A DNA stretch of 64,000 nt from Dastarcus helophoroides. Taxonomy: Eukaryota; Arthropoda; Insecta; Coleoptera; Bothrideridae. The translations under genes were made by a program, and so were the position numbers. Every line of letters begins with the position of its first letter. Within the stretch, counting starts at the first letter, position 1. The stretch is taken from positions 13,008,442 through 13,072,441 of the forward strand of contig CM053332.1 in assembly GCA_028583605.1 (NCBI GenBank), in the 5' to 3' direction. Positions 32,585 through 43,869 of this stretch are shown here, piece by piece. The notes beneath the pieces were generated by a model that saw nothing but the letters and a program-made list of their open reading frames with translations, made no database searches and was not told the origin of the DNA.

Positions 32585-34045
32585 TCTTGGTTAGCTAATC
32601 ATAGTTAAACCTTAAAGACAATAAATAAACAAGATTAAATTCTCAAGGTAAAATAATTTATTTTAGTGCATTTTAATAGTACAAAGTACTTCAATCGTTG
32701 TGCATATTTTTATTTGTTTAAAAAAACTTAGCAGTTGTTGCTTAAACATCATTGAGATTATTATGTAAAGAGTGTAATAAAAGGAAGGCGAATGTAATCA
32801 AACGAGTGCTCATCTAGAAAGCCGTCTGCCACGACCGGAATTTTCGCAGGTAAATATGACCTAATAATTGGCGTTAGTCATGGCTGACGGGTCATAAGCG
32901 AGAACAGAGGAGATCCAAAGGACGCCGATACGTCAAATCAGAAAATCGATGTATATCCTGTTACATCACAGACAAAAATAAAGTGCTGTTCATATCGCTT
33001 TATATAAGCAAAGAGCAGCAAACAGTTTGTCCTTAAATAAATCTTCTTGAAATGATAATAATAATAAATTAGGATTTTGGTGTTCAAGTTCAGTGTGTGG
33101 CAGCAGATGTATAAACATTACTTTTATAGCATGTTTTCTAAATGACAAATTAATGGCTTCCTCAAGATTGTAAATTTGTAGTGATTTATACAATTTATTA
33201 GTGAAATAATATATTCGCTCTTGAAAACACATTACAACAAATTGGTTAAGAAATGATCTAAATAACCAATTTTGTTTTTTCAAATGACGTTTTCTCTCTT
33301 TGTTAGTATGTAAAAAACTAGAATTAAGTTTGATATGGCATTGCAAATATATTTAAATTAGCTTGGCATCGATCACTGTCCAATTATTTATCAGACAAAT
33401 ATCTACGTTGGGTAAATCTAGGGAAAATTTCCATAGTTTTTTCAGTGCCCTCTAATTTCTTAGATAATGAAGTACGATTTCATGTAAATGTATATGTGTG
33501 GTACAATAAGTACTTAGCATCTCTTATGAAAAAATCGCTCATTTAATAAGTATTTATCACTGAGTTGGCCATAATAAGATGAATAAAAAACAATTATTTT
33601 AGAGCAAAATAAACAGGTTTATATTTCAAGTTATCATAAAAGTCATGCAATTACAAATTACTTTCATAAAAGAGAAATTATTTCTCTGTTGGTCTTTTTA
33701 GGGCAAATAGTTGCTTCTTTATTCTTTGATAACACTGGTCAACACTGATTTTGTCACAGGAACTCCGGTAGGAACTCTGGTAATTGTGTTTGGACTACCT
33801 ACCCCCATCATAAAACCGTACTTATTTTTTTCTATCGCCCCCAATTTTCTTGTGACAAGGTAAAATTTATTTTTGGAAATGTAATCTTTCCAAATACTGT
33901 TCGTTTTTATTTAAGTCCATATATTATTTACATCTTAGAAAATTTTATCAGAAATAAAACATGATCATATTAATTCTTCATTTGAAGTGTTTTTATCATT
34001 AAAATGTGGGTCCTTTTAATTTGAATGGGAATCGAAGAAATCTCA
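32585..34045. other. non-coding DNA
   Basis: No gene recognised. 32770-32960 is a patch of more balanced base composition (AGCCGTCTGCCACGACCGGA, GGACGCCGATACGTCAAATC). The minus-strand 118-codon frame at 32990-33346 has no recognised motif. Confidence 0.4.
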
Positions 34046-34640
34046 GTTGGAAAAAAGTGTGTCCTACACGTAGACCTTTAATTTGTAAATAGAAAACAGT
34101 AAAGCATTTACACTTGTAAAGCTTTCTGATATATTTCTACCACCACTTCATATCAAATTAGGCTTACCAAAAATTTTCTAAAAGGGATGGGTCCCAATAA
34201 AAATGGATTTTCATATTTCAAAGAGAAATTCCCCAGAATGAGTGCAATAGTAGCAGTAGTAGTAGAACCTCAAATTAAGAAAATTTATAAAAGATTCGTT
34301 GTTTAAAGAAAAATTAAATTAAATGAGCATGAAGATGCTTCAAAAATTTAATTGGAATTTTTTTGGTTTACCATAAGAGTGACATCTAAAGATATTTGGT
34401 TAAACAACTTTTATTGGAGTATAAAACTTTGGGTTGCAAAACGTGGATCAAGATTCATTTTTTAGACATATATCTTGACTTTATTTCTATGAATTAGGGG
34501 GCTCTGGTGGACTCTAAGTGATAAGAACTGATAAAAGTTTCATGCGGACATTCCAATGAAGAAAAAACTTTATCAGGGTAGATTAAAGTCAAGGGTGTAG
34601 ACAGACTACTACTGCTTGATCAAAAGGGACCAATTAAAAG
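34046..34640 (+). pseudogene. fragment of a widespread transposon-associated protein of unknown function
   Basis: The translation contains LPPLHIKLGLPK (about 34137-34173), then KGMGPNKNGFSYFKEKFPRM, EPQIKKIYK, and after a break MKKKLYQGRLKS and YYCLIKRD (about 34555-34630). These blocks are in the order I know from a large, multicopy protein family of arthropods, cnidarians and lizards: LPPLHIKLGLMKNFVKAL..., then a QIR/QIK helix, SLKIHFLHSH, and QGRW...ADYCW.LKRD. That family is usually unannotated and occurs in many copies, which suggests a mobile element. Several stops and frameshifts break this copy, and the middle part (34380-34500) is barely recognisable. I infer homology from these blocks only. 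Confidence 0.5.
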
Positions 34641-34739
34641 CTAAATAATCTAGAAAAACAAAGATTATAAGTTCCTAATGTACATTTTTTATGTTATATT
34701 TCTGAAGATCCATCATTTTTCAAACATTTAATAAAAAAA

Positions 34740-34822
34740 TGTCGTGGGTGGTGAAAATTTCAAATCTGCTTATTTTACATTTAAAATTAGCAGATTTTAA
34801 ATTTTTACCACAACACAATTTT
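34740..34822. repeat. short inverted repeat
   Basis: GTGGTGAAAATTTCAAATCTG and the complement of AGCAGATTTTAAATTTTTACC pair across a short AT loop. Could be a tiny MITE or a chance AT hairpin. Confidence 0.5.
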
Positions 34823-34824
34823 CA

Positions 34825-36630
34825 TTACAACAACTAACACTATTAAAACATACAAAAGAAGATCATTGACATGATAAAACTTCAATTTTGTTGACCAATG
34901 TAATCTGAAGCCACAAATAAAATTAAAGAGTTTTTTGAAACCATTACAAAGCTCTAGCCCATTCTCATCGATGGTAAAACGTTTCTTGACTAACTTAAGA
35001 GTTCGTTCTTTTTTCAAATGCTACGTTGCAACACTGGGATTTTTTTTGCTACTACTTGACGAGATGAATATTACACATCTACCTTTCCACGTGGATATCG
35101 GTATGTCTGGTGATAAATTAGTGCAGCTAAATATGAAACGCGGATCAAGAGTACGGTTTTTGTCGTGGTTTCTTTTTGGTCGCCATTCTAATGTTTTTCT
35201 CGGTATACTAAAACTCCTTGCAGCTCAGATATGGACATTTCGTTATTTTTAACCATGTTCAACTCGTCTCCCACTCTAAAGAACTTTTTTGGTAAATGTT
35301 TAGAATCTAACACAAAATACAACATTTGCTACTATGGTCATCACTCCTAGAAAAAAATCGGCCATCTCTCCATTATATAGAGGTAAGATGGCCACATGAG
35401 TAATTCAGATCCTATTAATTTTCATGAAAATCATTATGGACGTCATTGAGCACTAAGGCAATTATAAGAAATACCTACTAACTTATTTATAACCGTCAAT
35501 TAGCTAGAACTCAAAAGATTGAAAATAATCAACAAAAGATAATTATTAAAATAACTTATCTTTAATAGCACTTTACAAGAGAAAAACTTGGCGAGTTGGC
35601 CTTTGACACGAGTAGTTTACGTCATATTATTTGAAACACCAAACACAAAAAAATCAGGACAATCAGTGCCCCGGGCCATTTCTCCTCTATGGCCATCTTC
35701 TCCAGATTTACCCTAAGATTTGAAAACGTTTGAAGTATGTCAATAATGCAAGATTTAAATATGAAATTTCAAGAAGGAATATTCTTGATACGGATTCTAG
35801 ATGGTAACCTCTCTGACAAAATGACAACCTTCCCATTTAAAAATGAGTGAATTTCAGTGAATTTGTATTGGACAAGAAAACACTCTCTTCTTCACCACTT
35901 TAACATTTCAGTAATAAGCCATAGATCTAGCGTAGATCAGATCTAAGTGGTAAACGTTTAATAAAAGTTGTTAGGAGATGCGCGGCTGGTTAAATGGCTC
36001 AGTTGCAGTTATACTTTTGAGACATCTACAGAATATTTAGAAGACGAACATTTTGGTGACAGTGACAAGTATAAGCCTGAAATTGCACTCCAGCAAATTT
36101 GTTGTTACATGGTTATACGAACAAATTTATCTCTTAAATAAAAATGTTAATAATCCACAATGTTTAATTATTATGGAACCAGTTACCCACAACAATATTA
36201 TCATTAAAAGAATTATGTATACGAACATGTAGGATCAATATGTTTTCGCCAAAGTCCTTTATTTTGCTAAATCCGAAGGTGAACGCTTTTATTATCTAGG
36301 GTCAAGTTCAACGCTAGAGTCATTTAGGAGAAAATGAAATTACAACTTGTGCTTTTTACTCTTAAAACAAACGAAGCATTGCAGCTATGCATGCTAATAA
36401 CAATTACCAAAGCCACTAGACCTAAAAGACTTACTTCCACATTGTTTTCCGCTTACGATTTCAACCAGTAATGACCAACAGCTTGCTATTGAATTTGTGG
36501 TAGATTTTTTCATTTTAACGAAACATCTTAATGGCATTCGATGCTTATTTGGATATGTTCATAGGTAGCTCTAATTGCTCCCTATGCACATTTCTGAATT
36601 TTTGGAAACAGAAAACTGATATATTTTACT
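34825..36630. other. non-coding DNA
   Basis: No gene recognised. Between 35361 and 35712 inverted GGCCAT-rich segments occur (ATAGAGGTAAGATGGCC at 35379-35395 and GGCCATTTCTCCTCTAT at about 35677-35693), possibly ends of a small element. The overlapping frames at 34805-35252 on both strands show no known motif. Confidence 0.4.
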
Positions 36631-36639
36631 TAGCAAAAT

Positions 36640-36647
36640 ACGTACGG

Positions 36648-36696
<49 letters not shown>

Positions 36697-37321
36697 CCTC
36701 TCGTCTCTCTCTTCTCTCACTTTTCTTCTTCTGCCTCTCCCATTTTCCTTCTTTCCCTTTATCTCTTGCTCTCATTCATTTCGCCTCTCTCTCTCTCTCT
36801 CTCTTCTCCCACTTTTCTTCTTCTGCCTCTCGAATTCTTCTTCTCCTCTCCCTTTATCCTTTACTCTTATTCACTTCGCGTCTCTCTCTCTCCTCTCGCC
36901 TCTCTTTTCTCTCACTTTTCTTCTTTTGCCTCTCCCATTTTTCTTCTTCTCTCCCTTTATCCCTTGCTCTTATTCATTTCGCCTCTCTCTCTCTCTCTCT
37001 TTCTCTCTTCCCTCACTTTTCTCTCACTTTTCGTCTTCTGCCTCTCCCATTTTTCTTCTTCTCTCCCTTTATCCCTTGCTCTTATCCATTTCGCCTCTCT
37101 CTCTCTTTTTCTCTCCTCTCGCCTCTCTTTTCTCTCACTTTTCGTCTTCTGCCTCTCCAATTCTTCTTCTTCTCTCCCTTTATCCCTTGCTCTTATTCAC
37201 TTCGCATCTCTCCCTCTCTCTCTCCTCTCGTCTTTCTCTTCTCTCACTTTTCTTCTTCTGCCTTTCCCATTTTCCTTCTTCTCTCCCTTTATCCCTTGCT
37301 CTCATTCATTTCGCCTCTCTC

Positions 37322-37379
<58 letters not shown>

Positions 37380-37452
37380 CTCTCACTTTTCTTCTTCTGC
37401 CTCTCCAATTCTTCTTCTTATCCTCTCCCTTTATCCCTTGCTCTTATTCACT

Positions 37453-37504
<52 letters not shown>

Positions 37505-37676
37505 CTCGCCTCTCTTTTCTCTCACTTTTCGTCTTCTGCCTCTCCCATTTTCTTCTTCTCTCCCTTTATCCCTTGTTCTTATTCATTTCACCTCTCTCTC
37601 TCTTCCCTCACTTTTGTTCTTATGCCTCTCCCATTCTTCTTCTCCTCTCCCATTATTCCTTGCTCTTATTCACTCC

Positions 37677-37729
<53 letters not shown>

Positions 37730-37735
37730 CATTGA
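36640..37735. repeat. CT-rich minisatellite with higher-order unit
   Basis: About 1.1 kb of almost pure pyrimidine on the plus strand. Pure (CT)n runs alternate with a longer unit recognisable nine times by TTTATCCCTTGCTCTTATTC (variants near 36760, 36863, 36957, 37068, 37182, 37286, 37430, 37566 and 37655). Each unit also holds CACTTTTCTTCTTCTGCCTC; spacing is about 90-145 bp because the CT run length varies. All three plus frames are open across it (up to 413 codons) because CT repeats encode Leu/Ser; these are not genes. Confidence 0.95.
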
Positions 37736-37779
37736 TTTGAAACTACAGTTGACTAGACTGTCGATAATTTGAAATTCAA

Positions 37780-40247
37780 GGAATCAAAGAAAAAGTTAAA
37801 ATACCATAAGTTCAAAATAATAAGAGGTGATTTTTGATTTGTTACAAAGTTTCGACTATTTTCGAAAAAATTCATTTTTTATTTCAACTTTTTTGAGAAT
37901 TGCAACTTTTTCGAAAATTCGTTTCTTTGAAAATTTCGATTTTTTTTTTGGAAAATTTGATCGTTCTTGATAATATCGATCTTTCTCAAAATTTTGACTT
38001 TCTTGCGATTTTGTTTTTTTTTAATTTGGTTTATTTTTTGAAAAATTAGAAATTTAAACATTTCTACTTATTTAAAATTTTAATTTTCTTACTAAACTTA
38101 AGCTTATAAAAATATTGAGTGGAAAATTCTGTTTTTTTTAATTTCGACTTTTTAAAAAGTTTTAAGCCTTTTTAAAAATTTCGATTTTTTTCCACTTTTT
38201 CATCTCATAAATTTCAATTTTTTCAGTAATCTTAACCCTTTTGAAAATTGGACATTTTGAAAACTATGTTTTCGCGTGTTCTGAATCTTTTGAAAATTTA
38301 ATTTTTTAAATATTTCGACTAGACATATTTTTTGTAAATTAAATTTTTTTGCGAAATTTTACTTTCTTTAATTCTCGCCTTTGAATAGTCAGATTGCTTC
38401 TAGATTTCCATTTCTTTTCGAAATTTTGACATTTCAGAAAATTCCTGATTTTTGTTGTTGAAAATTTCGATTTGTTTTGGAAATTTCGCCCTTTAAACGT
38501 TTCGGCTTTTGACAATTTTACTGTTTTCAAGATTGCGTTTTAAAATTTTGATTTTTAAAAATTTCGAGTCTCAAAATTTCAACTTATTTGAACATTTTTA
38601 TTTACGTTTAAAACTTTGACATTTTCTGGCAATCACATCTAATTTTTTGTTTTATTTTGAAATTTTCGATTTTACTGAAAATTTTCACCTTTTTCAAGAT
38701 ATTGACTTTTTGAAAAATTCGCCTTTTTTAAAATTTTTTATATTCTTTGAATGTTGCTTCTTTTTTTTTAAATTTCGACTGAAAAATTGTACTTTCTTTA
38801 AAACATTCTTTTCTAAGAATTTGTTGATTTGCAAAATTTAATTTAAAATTTAAATGTTTCTCATCGACTTTTTTGCAATTGTTAAATCAGTTACTTTTTA
38901 AAAAATTTAAACTTTTGTCTTTGAAAGCTTGATTTTTTTAGAATCTTGAGATTTTTCCAAATTTCAACTTTCTCTCACTATTTCTATTGCTTTTTTTTGA
39001 AAAACTCTATATTTTTTTGACCATTAAATACTTGAATATTTTTCAAAAGTTGGACCACTTAAATTTCGCCTTTTTCGGGCTCTTTGACTTTTTTTCGGAA
39101 TATCGAAATTCGAAACTTTTCTTGAAAATTTGATCCTTTTTCAAAATTTCTACTCTTTGAAAAAAAACTTTGATCTTTTCCAAATTTCCACGTTTTTGAA
39201 AATTTTAACCTGCTCCCAAATTTTCACTTTCTGAAATCTGAAATGTTTGAAAATTTCTATCGTTTTAAAAAATTTCTAATTTTTGTAGAGACTGATTTAT
39301 TTTGAAATTTTGAGTTTTTCTGAAAATTATTTTATTCTTTGTTTAAATTTTTTTGCAAAAATGCTACTTATTTTAAAATTTTCGATTTTATTGAAAATTT
39401 TCGCTTTTTTCAAAATATTGAATTCTTTAAAAATTTGCCTTTTTTTAGAATTTTCTGTATTTCTTAAAATTTGCTTCTCTTGTGTAAATTTCAACTTTTT
39501 GAAAAAGATGCCCTTTTTTCCTAGACATTTTGTTTAGTTTGGAAAAATTCGGTTTTTTAAAAGATTAACATTTTTAAAATTTCGACCTTTTTTTAGAATT
39601 ATTTTAAAAGAGTTACTTTTTCCAAATTTTAAAATAGTTTTAAAATTCTGCCTTTGAAAGTTTGATTTTTAAATTGCAACATTTTTCCAAATTTCAAATT
39701 TGTTTTAATGTCTCGACTGATTTTATTTTTTTTTAAACCCATTTTTTTTCAAAAATTCTACTATTAAAAATTATGAATTTTTCAAAAGTTGAATGATCTG
39801 CAAAATTCCCTCTTTCCAGTCTTTTTGATATTTTTTTGAAAATTTGATTTTATGAAAATTGTGACGTTTTCAAGATTTTGACTTTTTTTAAAAAAAGTTG
39901 GATCTTTTCCAAATTTACACTTTTTGAAAATGTCAACCTTTTCTCAAAGGTTGGACTTTTTTCAAAACTATTTTTTGAAAATTTTGGCCATTTCGAAAAA
40001 TTCGAATTATTCAAAATTTCGAATTTTTGTCAAGATTCATTCACTTCTCTTGCCCTTTCTCTTTTTCACTTCCCCTTTTTCTCTTTATTGTTTTTGTTTT
40101 TTCTCTTTCCCTTTTTTTCTCTTCTTTTTTTTCTATACCTCCTATTCCTTGTTCTCTTCCTTACCAACTTCCTCTTTTTCCTCTTTAATTTCAATTTTTT
40201 GAAGAATCCAAATTTCTTTAGAAAACCTTATTTTTTGAAAATTTTCG

Positions 40248-40250
<3 letters not shown>
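37780..40250. repeat. degenerate A/T satellite, about 0.72 kb higher-order period
   Basis: Dense diverged words TTTTTGAAAATTTCGAC and TTTTTCAAAATTTTGAC, with the T-rich strand always on plus. A longer block repeats: TTGAAATTTTCGATTTTACT near 38655 against TTAAAATTTTCGATTTTATT near 39372. GCTTCTT, CTTTGAAAG.TTGATTTTT and TTTTTCAAAAGTTG occur in the same order after each, giving about 0.72 kb spacing. Open frames here are F/K/N-rich artefacts. Confidence 0.7.

Positions 40251-40310
<60 letters not shown>
40246..40310. repeat. (CT)n microsatellite
   Basis: Pure CT run of about 60 bp, preceded at 40040-40145 by pyrimidine-rich DNA (CTTGCCCTTTCTC, TTCCCCTTTTTCTC) resembling the minisatellite at 36640-37735. 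Confidence 0.9.
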
Positions 40311-40314
<4 letters not shown>

Positions 40315-40829
40315 CTTCTATGAAGCTTCTACGCATTATTTCCAGTATAATTATTATTGTCTACTTAGATAACAAATGTCAAATTTTGGAACTTTCCCTT
40401 CTCGAGTTTCTGATTCTATCACTGATAGCTATTTAAAAAACCAAGAGGGAGTGGGCAAAAATTCAAATAAACAACTATATAATTAAAATTCGTGAATTCT
40501 CTTTCACAATATTTGTAATATATTCAAATGTTTTATTGAAAATAATTTCATTAATTTTCATTTCAGTGAACAACTTCCATGTATCATGAAAGGATCCATG
40601 ATGGGGATCTTTTGGCCTATTGTGACCAGTTTGAAAGAGGGCGCATCCAAGAGATATTCTTTAGCTTCTCAATCAAATTGGGAGGCTAAATGAATGACCA
40701 ATCACAGAGGTAACACAATGGGATCAAAAACATATGTAACATAAATTTTCTGAAAACATCTGAGCGTAATATAAAAAAATAAAGAAGTGTATTAAAAATA
40801 TTTTCCTTAGAATTTAATTAACAAAAAAC

Positions 40830-41205
40830 AACATTCAAATTATTCCTAAAGTTCCAGCCACTGTCTTTGATGGCACCCGATTTTCTTCTGACTTATTACA
40901 TCAAGTGCTGGACGGTGAGAGTATCTATTTCCCGAATTTTTTGAGATGTGGAATCGTAACCATTTTTCATTTCCAGTCTTCCAGTATTTATCGTGAAACT
41001 TTTTACTTAATTTTACCCAAAAGTTTTCAATTGGGCATGTCTATAGAACATTTGGAGGATTTTTGGATACACAAGGAATCGTAACCGTTCTTCACTTCCG
41101 ATCTTCCAGTATTTATCGTGGACCTTTTTACTTAATATTACTTAAAAGTTTTAATTCGGCGTTTCTATAGAACATTTGGAGAATTTTTAGATACAAAAAG
41201 AATGT
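40830..41205 (-). pseudogene. Tc1-like transposase C-terminal fragment with 126 bp tandem duplication
   Basis: On the minus strand one frame reads CPIENFWVKLSKKFHDKYWK, later SGNRYSHRPALDVI, to a stop near 40845. PIENFW.KLK is a hallmark near the last catalytic residue of Tc1/IS630-type transposases. The plus strand shows a direct tandem duplication with 126 bp period (40951-41076 and 41077-41202, each starting GAATCGTAACC.TT). The outer copy has TAA and TAG stops where the other has codons. Assignment rests on a short motif. Confidence 0.45.
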
Positions 41206-41699
41206 TGTGAGCCTCTAATCAATCTCTGGTTATTCTTTTTCGAATTGTCAGTTTATACACTATGACTATAAGTCAAATATATGACCAATATGATACCAAA
41301 TATTCAACAGACTTTTTTACAGGTTTGTTTTCACTGACAACTCGATACTAACTTATTTTCCATTACTTCGCAGCGAAAATTTTTGTTACATACGTTAAGA
41401 GCTGTCCTAATTTTTAGGCAACCCACCTTAAATCCAGACATCCATTTATCATTGTCCAATCAATTTTCGACAGTGATGAGAGTTGAGACTTAAAATTATA
41501 GAAAGTAGTAAAATCTGAGTTCAAGTTATAGAATGTCGGGTAGCAAGCTGCCATTTCCACAACTTTAAATTATCGAGGGGACCAAATTACATCGATTTTT
41601 TTCAATTTATCGAGTATTTTTCAAGGGACGGGGAACAAACTTCAAATTGTCGAAGATGTCAAATTAATGAGTATCAAGTTATCGAAAGTTGACTGTAGA

Positions 41700-43364
41700 A
41701 TTATTCGCCAAGCAGATTTGCGCATACAGAAATCTTAATTGCGGTGACGTATTCCATATCGAAGCTAGAAAATTACGGCTTTCCTTGCAAAATGGAACGG
41801 TACTAAGTTTTTATTTAAAAAAAAATAAAATGGGAAACACAAAAAGCCAAAGAAATGAATTTTTGAAAATGGAATGTGTCTACAGTTTCATTTTTTTTTT
41901 TGAAATTTAAATTGAACACTGCTACCTCTTTCCTGAAAATTCAATACATAATATACACTTAAAATTACGACCATTAATTTGGAAATTTCAAGTTTTTCAG
42001 AAATTTTGAGGAAAGAAACCAAAATCTTTATCTTTCTAGAACTCTTCAATATTTTGCTCAAACTTTTAATGTCATTTTAAAATTTCGACTTTTTTCTCGA
42101 AAACCTAAATTTAAATTTAAAAATTCGACAGTTTCTCGAGTTTTTTTGTTAAGACTGGATATTTTTACGATGCCGAATTGTTCTTGAGTTTACGACACAC
42201 ACTTTTTCGTGTCCATTTAAAATTTTTATATTTTTGTAAATTTCAAACGTTAGATCAAAATGTGCTTGTCAAAATCCCAAAATTAAAATAATGATTTTCA
42301 GTGTATTTGAATTTGAAATTTTCAGAAAAAATCAACATTTAGACATTGAAGTGTAAATTTTGAGAAAAACAGTTTTCCGAAAAAATAGACTAATTTCGTT
42401 TGAAGTCGAAATTTTTGAAAAAAATATAATCATTCTATATTTTAAGAATAAAAACGAAAATAGCGATATCTATTAACAAAAACCTTTTTAAAAGTGAAAA
42501 TTCTTAGAGTAAATTCCTCTGAGATTAAGTCAAGTATGTCCCTTTTCTTGCCTAATTTGTTGAGGATACCTTCAAAGAAAGTCGAATTTCCTGCTAATGT
42601 TTCTGAAATAAAGTTGAATTTTTGAATTTTATATTATAAAATTATGGCATATCACCTCTGTTGCATTTTTCATTAACTTTAGAATTTGTCAGTAGCTTCG
42701 CCCTGTTTATGAAATTTTATTGTAGTGCATATTAACTACAAAACACTTTTGCATATTGTAAATAATTTTATAAGCACATTTCAAAAGTGGATTACAATAT
42801 GTATTTGAAGATGTAATCATTCAATTTCAAGGCAAAGTAATATTAAACTTCTGACCGAATTCCTTATACAAATAGAATTTTAATAGTGGCCTGAGTAATT
42901 TAATTCTTCCTAGTTTGTTGTTGTCTTGTCATTCTAATAAAATTACTGTTAATGTTTGTATACGTCGACATAATAAAGTTTTCAGGCAATATCTGGCATA
43001 ACCATACCATAAACTTAATATTGAAATGCTAATGGAATTTTAATTCGACGGCAAGAAAACTAGTAAATCGGATAAGCTAATAGGTCATTTTCCAAATGTA
43101 GACTTACAAGTGTGAAGTTAAGTAACTCTGAAAAAGGCTAATTATGTTTTAAGTGAGAAATTGTGCATATTTTTAATTGACTGGTAATAGATGTTAACTG
43201 TGTAAGTGCGAAGAATGACAAAAACTGAGTTTTATTACTAGAACGGTTGTAGCATTCCAGTAATAAATACCTCTTTTTCTAGTGAATTACTGATTTGCAG
43301 ACAAGTTCAATTATTGAACAAACGATTATTAGTTTAATAAAATCAGGTATTCAGCCCAGGAGTT
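41700..43364. other. non-coding DNA, partly A/T satellite
   Basis: 41930-42440 consists of TTTCGA/AAATTT words. 42600-43364 has no recognised feature. Confidence 0.5.
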
Positions 43365-43868
43365 CAGCCCCAAAGCAAAGTGAGCTCTTTTGGATTCAAT
43401 TCAAAGAAGAATCATTCGCCTGATTGATGACGAGAGTTTGATCGATTCTCTCGAAATACTAGAGCACAGGCGGTGGATTATGCTAATTAGTTTTTAGTTT
43501 TTTACATGAAACTTGTGACTTGTCACTTTTCTACAAGTAGTAGCATGGGAGATGCTCGCAGGAACTAATAGGATTGATCCCCCCAAGGGCAAGATTTTTG
43601 AAGCATACAAGACAGTCGGAGGCAGCAAATTCCTGTGTTGTCCAGCTTGACATAGTGAGGACTTCTGTCTATGGAGCCTCTTTTTTTTATAGAACTTCCA
43701 AGCTATGGAACTCGTTACCCAAAGGAATTTTCCCCAAAAATTACAACCTATCTTTGTTTAAGAAGGCGGTTCATCTTTATCTATCCTTGTTTCCGCATCC
43801 TACTCTCAGTGTTTCGAAGGCATAATGGGATTGCCCTTTGCGAGTGAACTAAACTTAAAAAAAAAGAT
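43365..43868 (+). pseudogene. LINE copy D, 3' fragment
   Basis: Same family as copies A-C. Contains RRIIRLIDDESLIDSLEILE, a short foreign insertion of about 36 bp after CACAGGCGGTGGA (43472-43508), then TCHFSTSS and an open frame 43574-43825 (RTSKLWNSLPKGIFPKNYNL, ending PHPTLSVSKA). The 3' end is AACTAAACTT plus nine A. 5'-truncated. Confidence 0.85.
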
Positions 43869-43869
43869 A

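Larger units (their letters stand above)
37746..41695. mobile_element. candidate TA-flanked DNA transposon, 3.95 kb
   Basis: The left end reads CAGTTGACT...TCGATAATTTGA (37746 on), and the complement of the right end reads CAGTCAACTTTCGATAACTTGA (ending at 41695); both are flanked by TA (37744-37745, 41696-41697). This fits Tc1/mariner/pogo-type ends. Inside lie A/T satellite (37780-40250), a CT tract and a Tc1-like transposase fragment on the minus strand (40830-41205). The two ends could instead be separate solo ends; the left has a 6 bp insertion relative to the right. Confidence 0.4.

Noticed and set aside
35361..35712. Small transposon with GGCCAT-rich inverted ends
   Set aside because: Only about 17 bp of imperfect match at the ends and no target duplication found; not strong enough to call.
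36531..37772. Three overlapping long plus-strand frames (up to 413 codons)
   Set aside because: They translate a CT-rich minisatellite into Leu/Ser/Phe repeats; all three frames are open at once, which is a repeat property, not coding.
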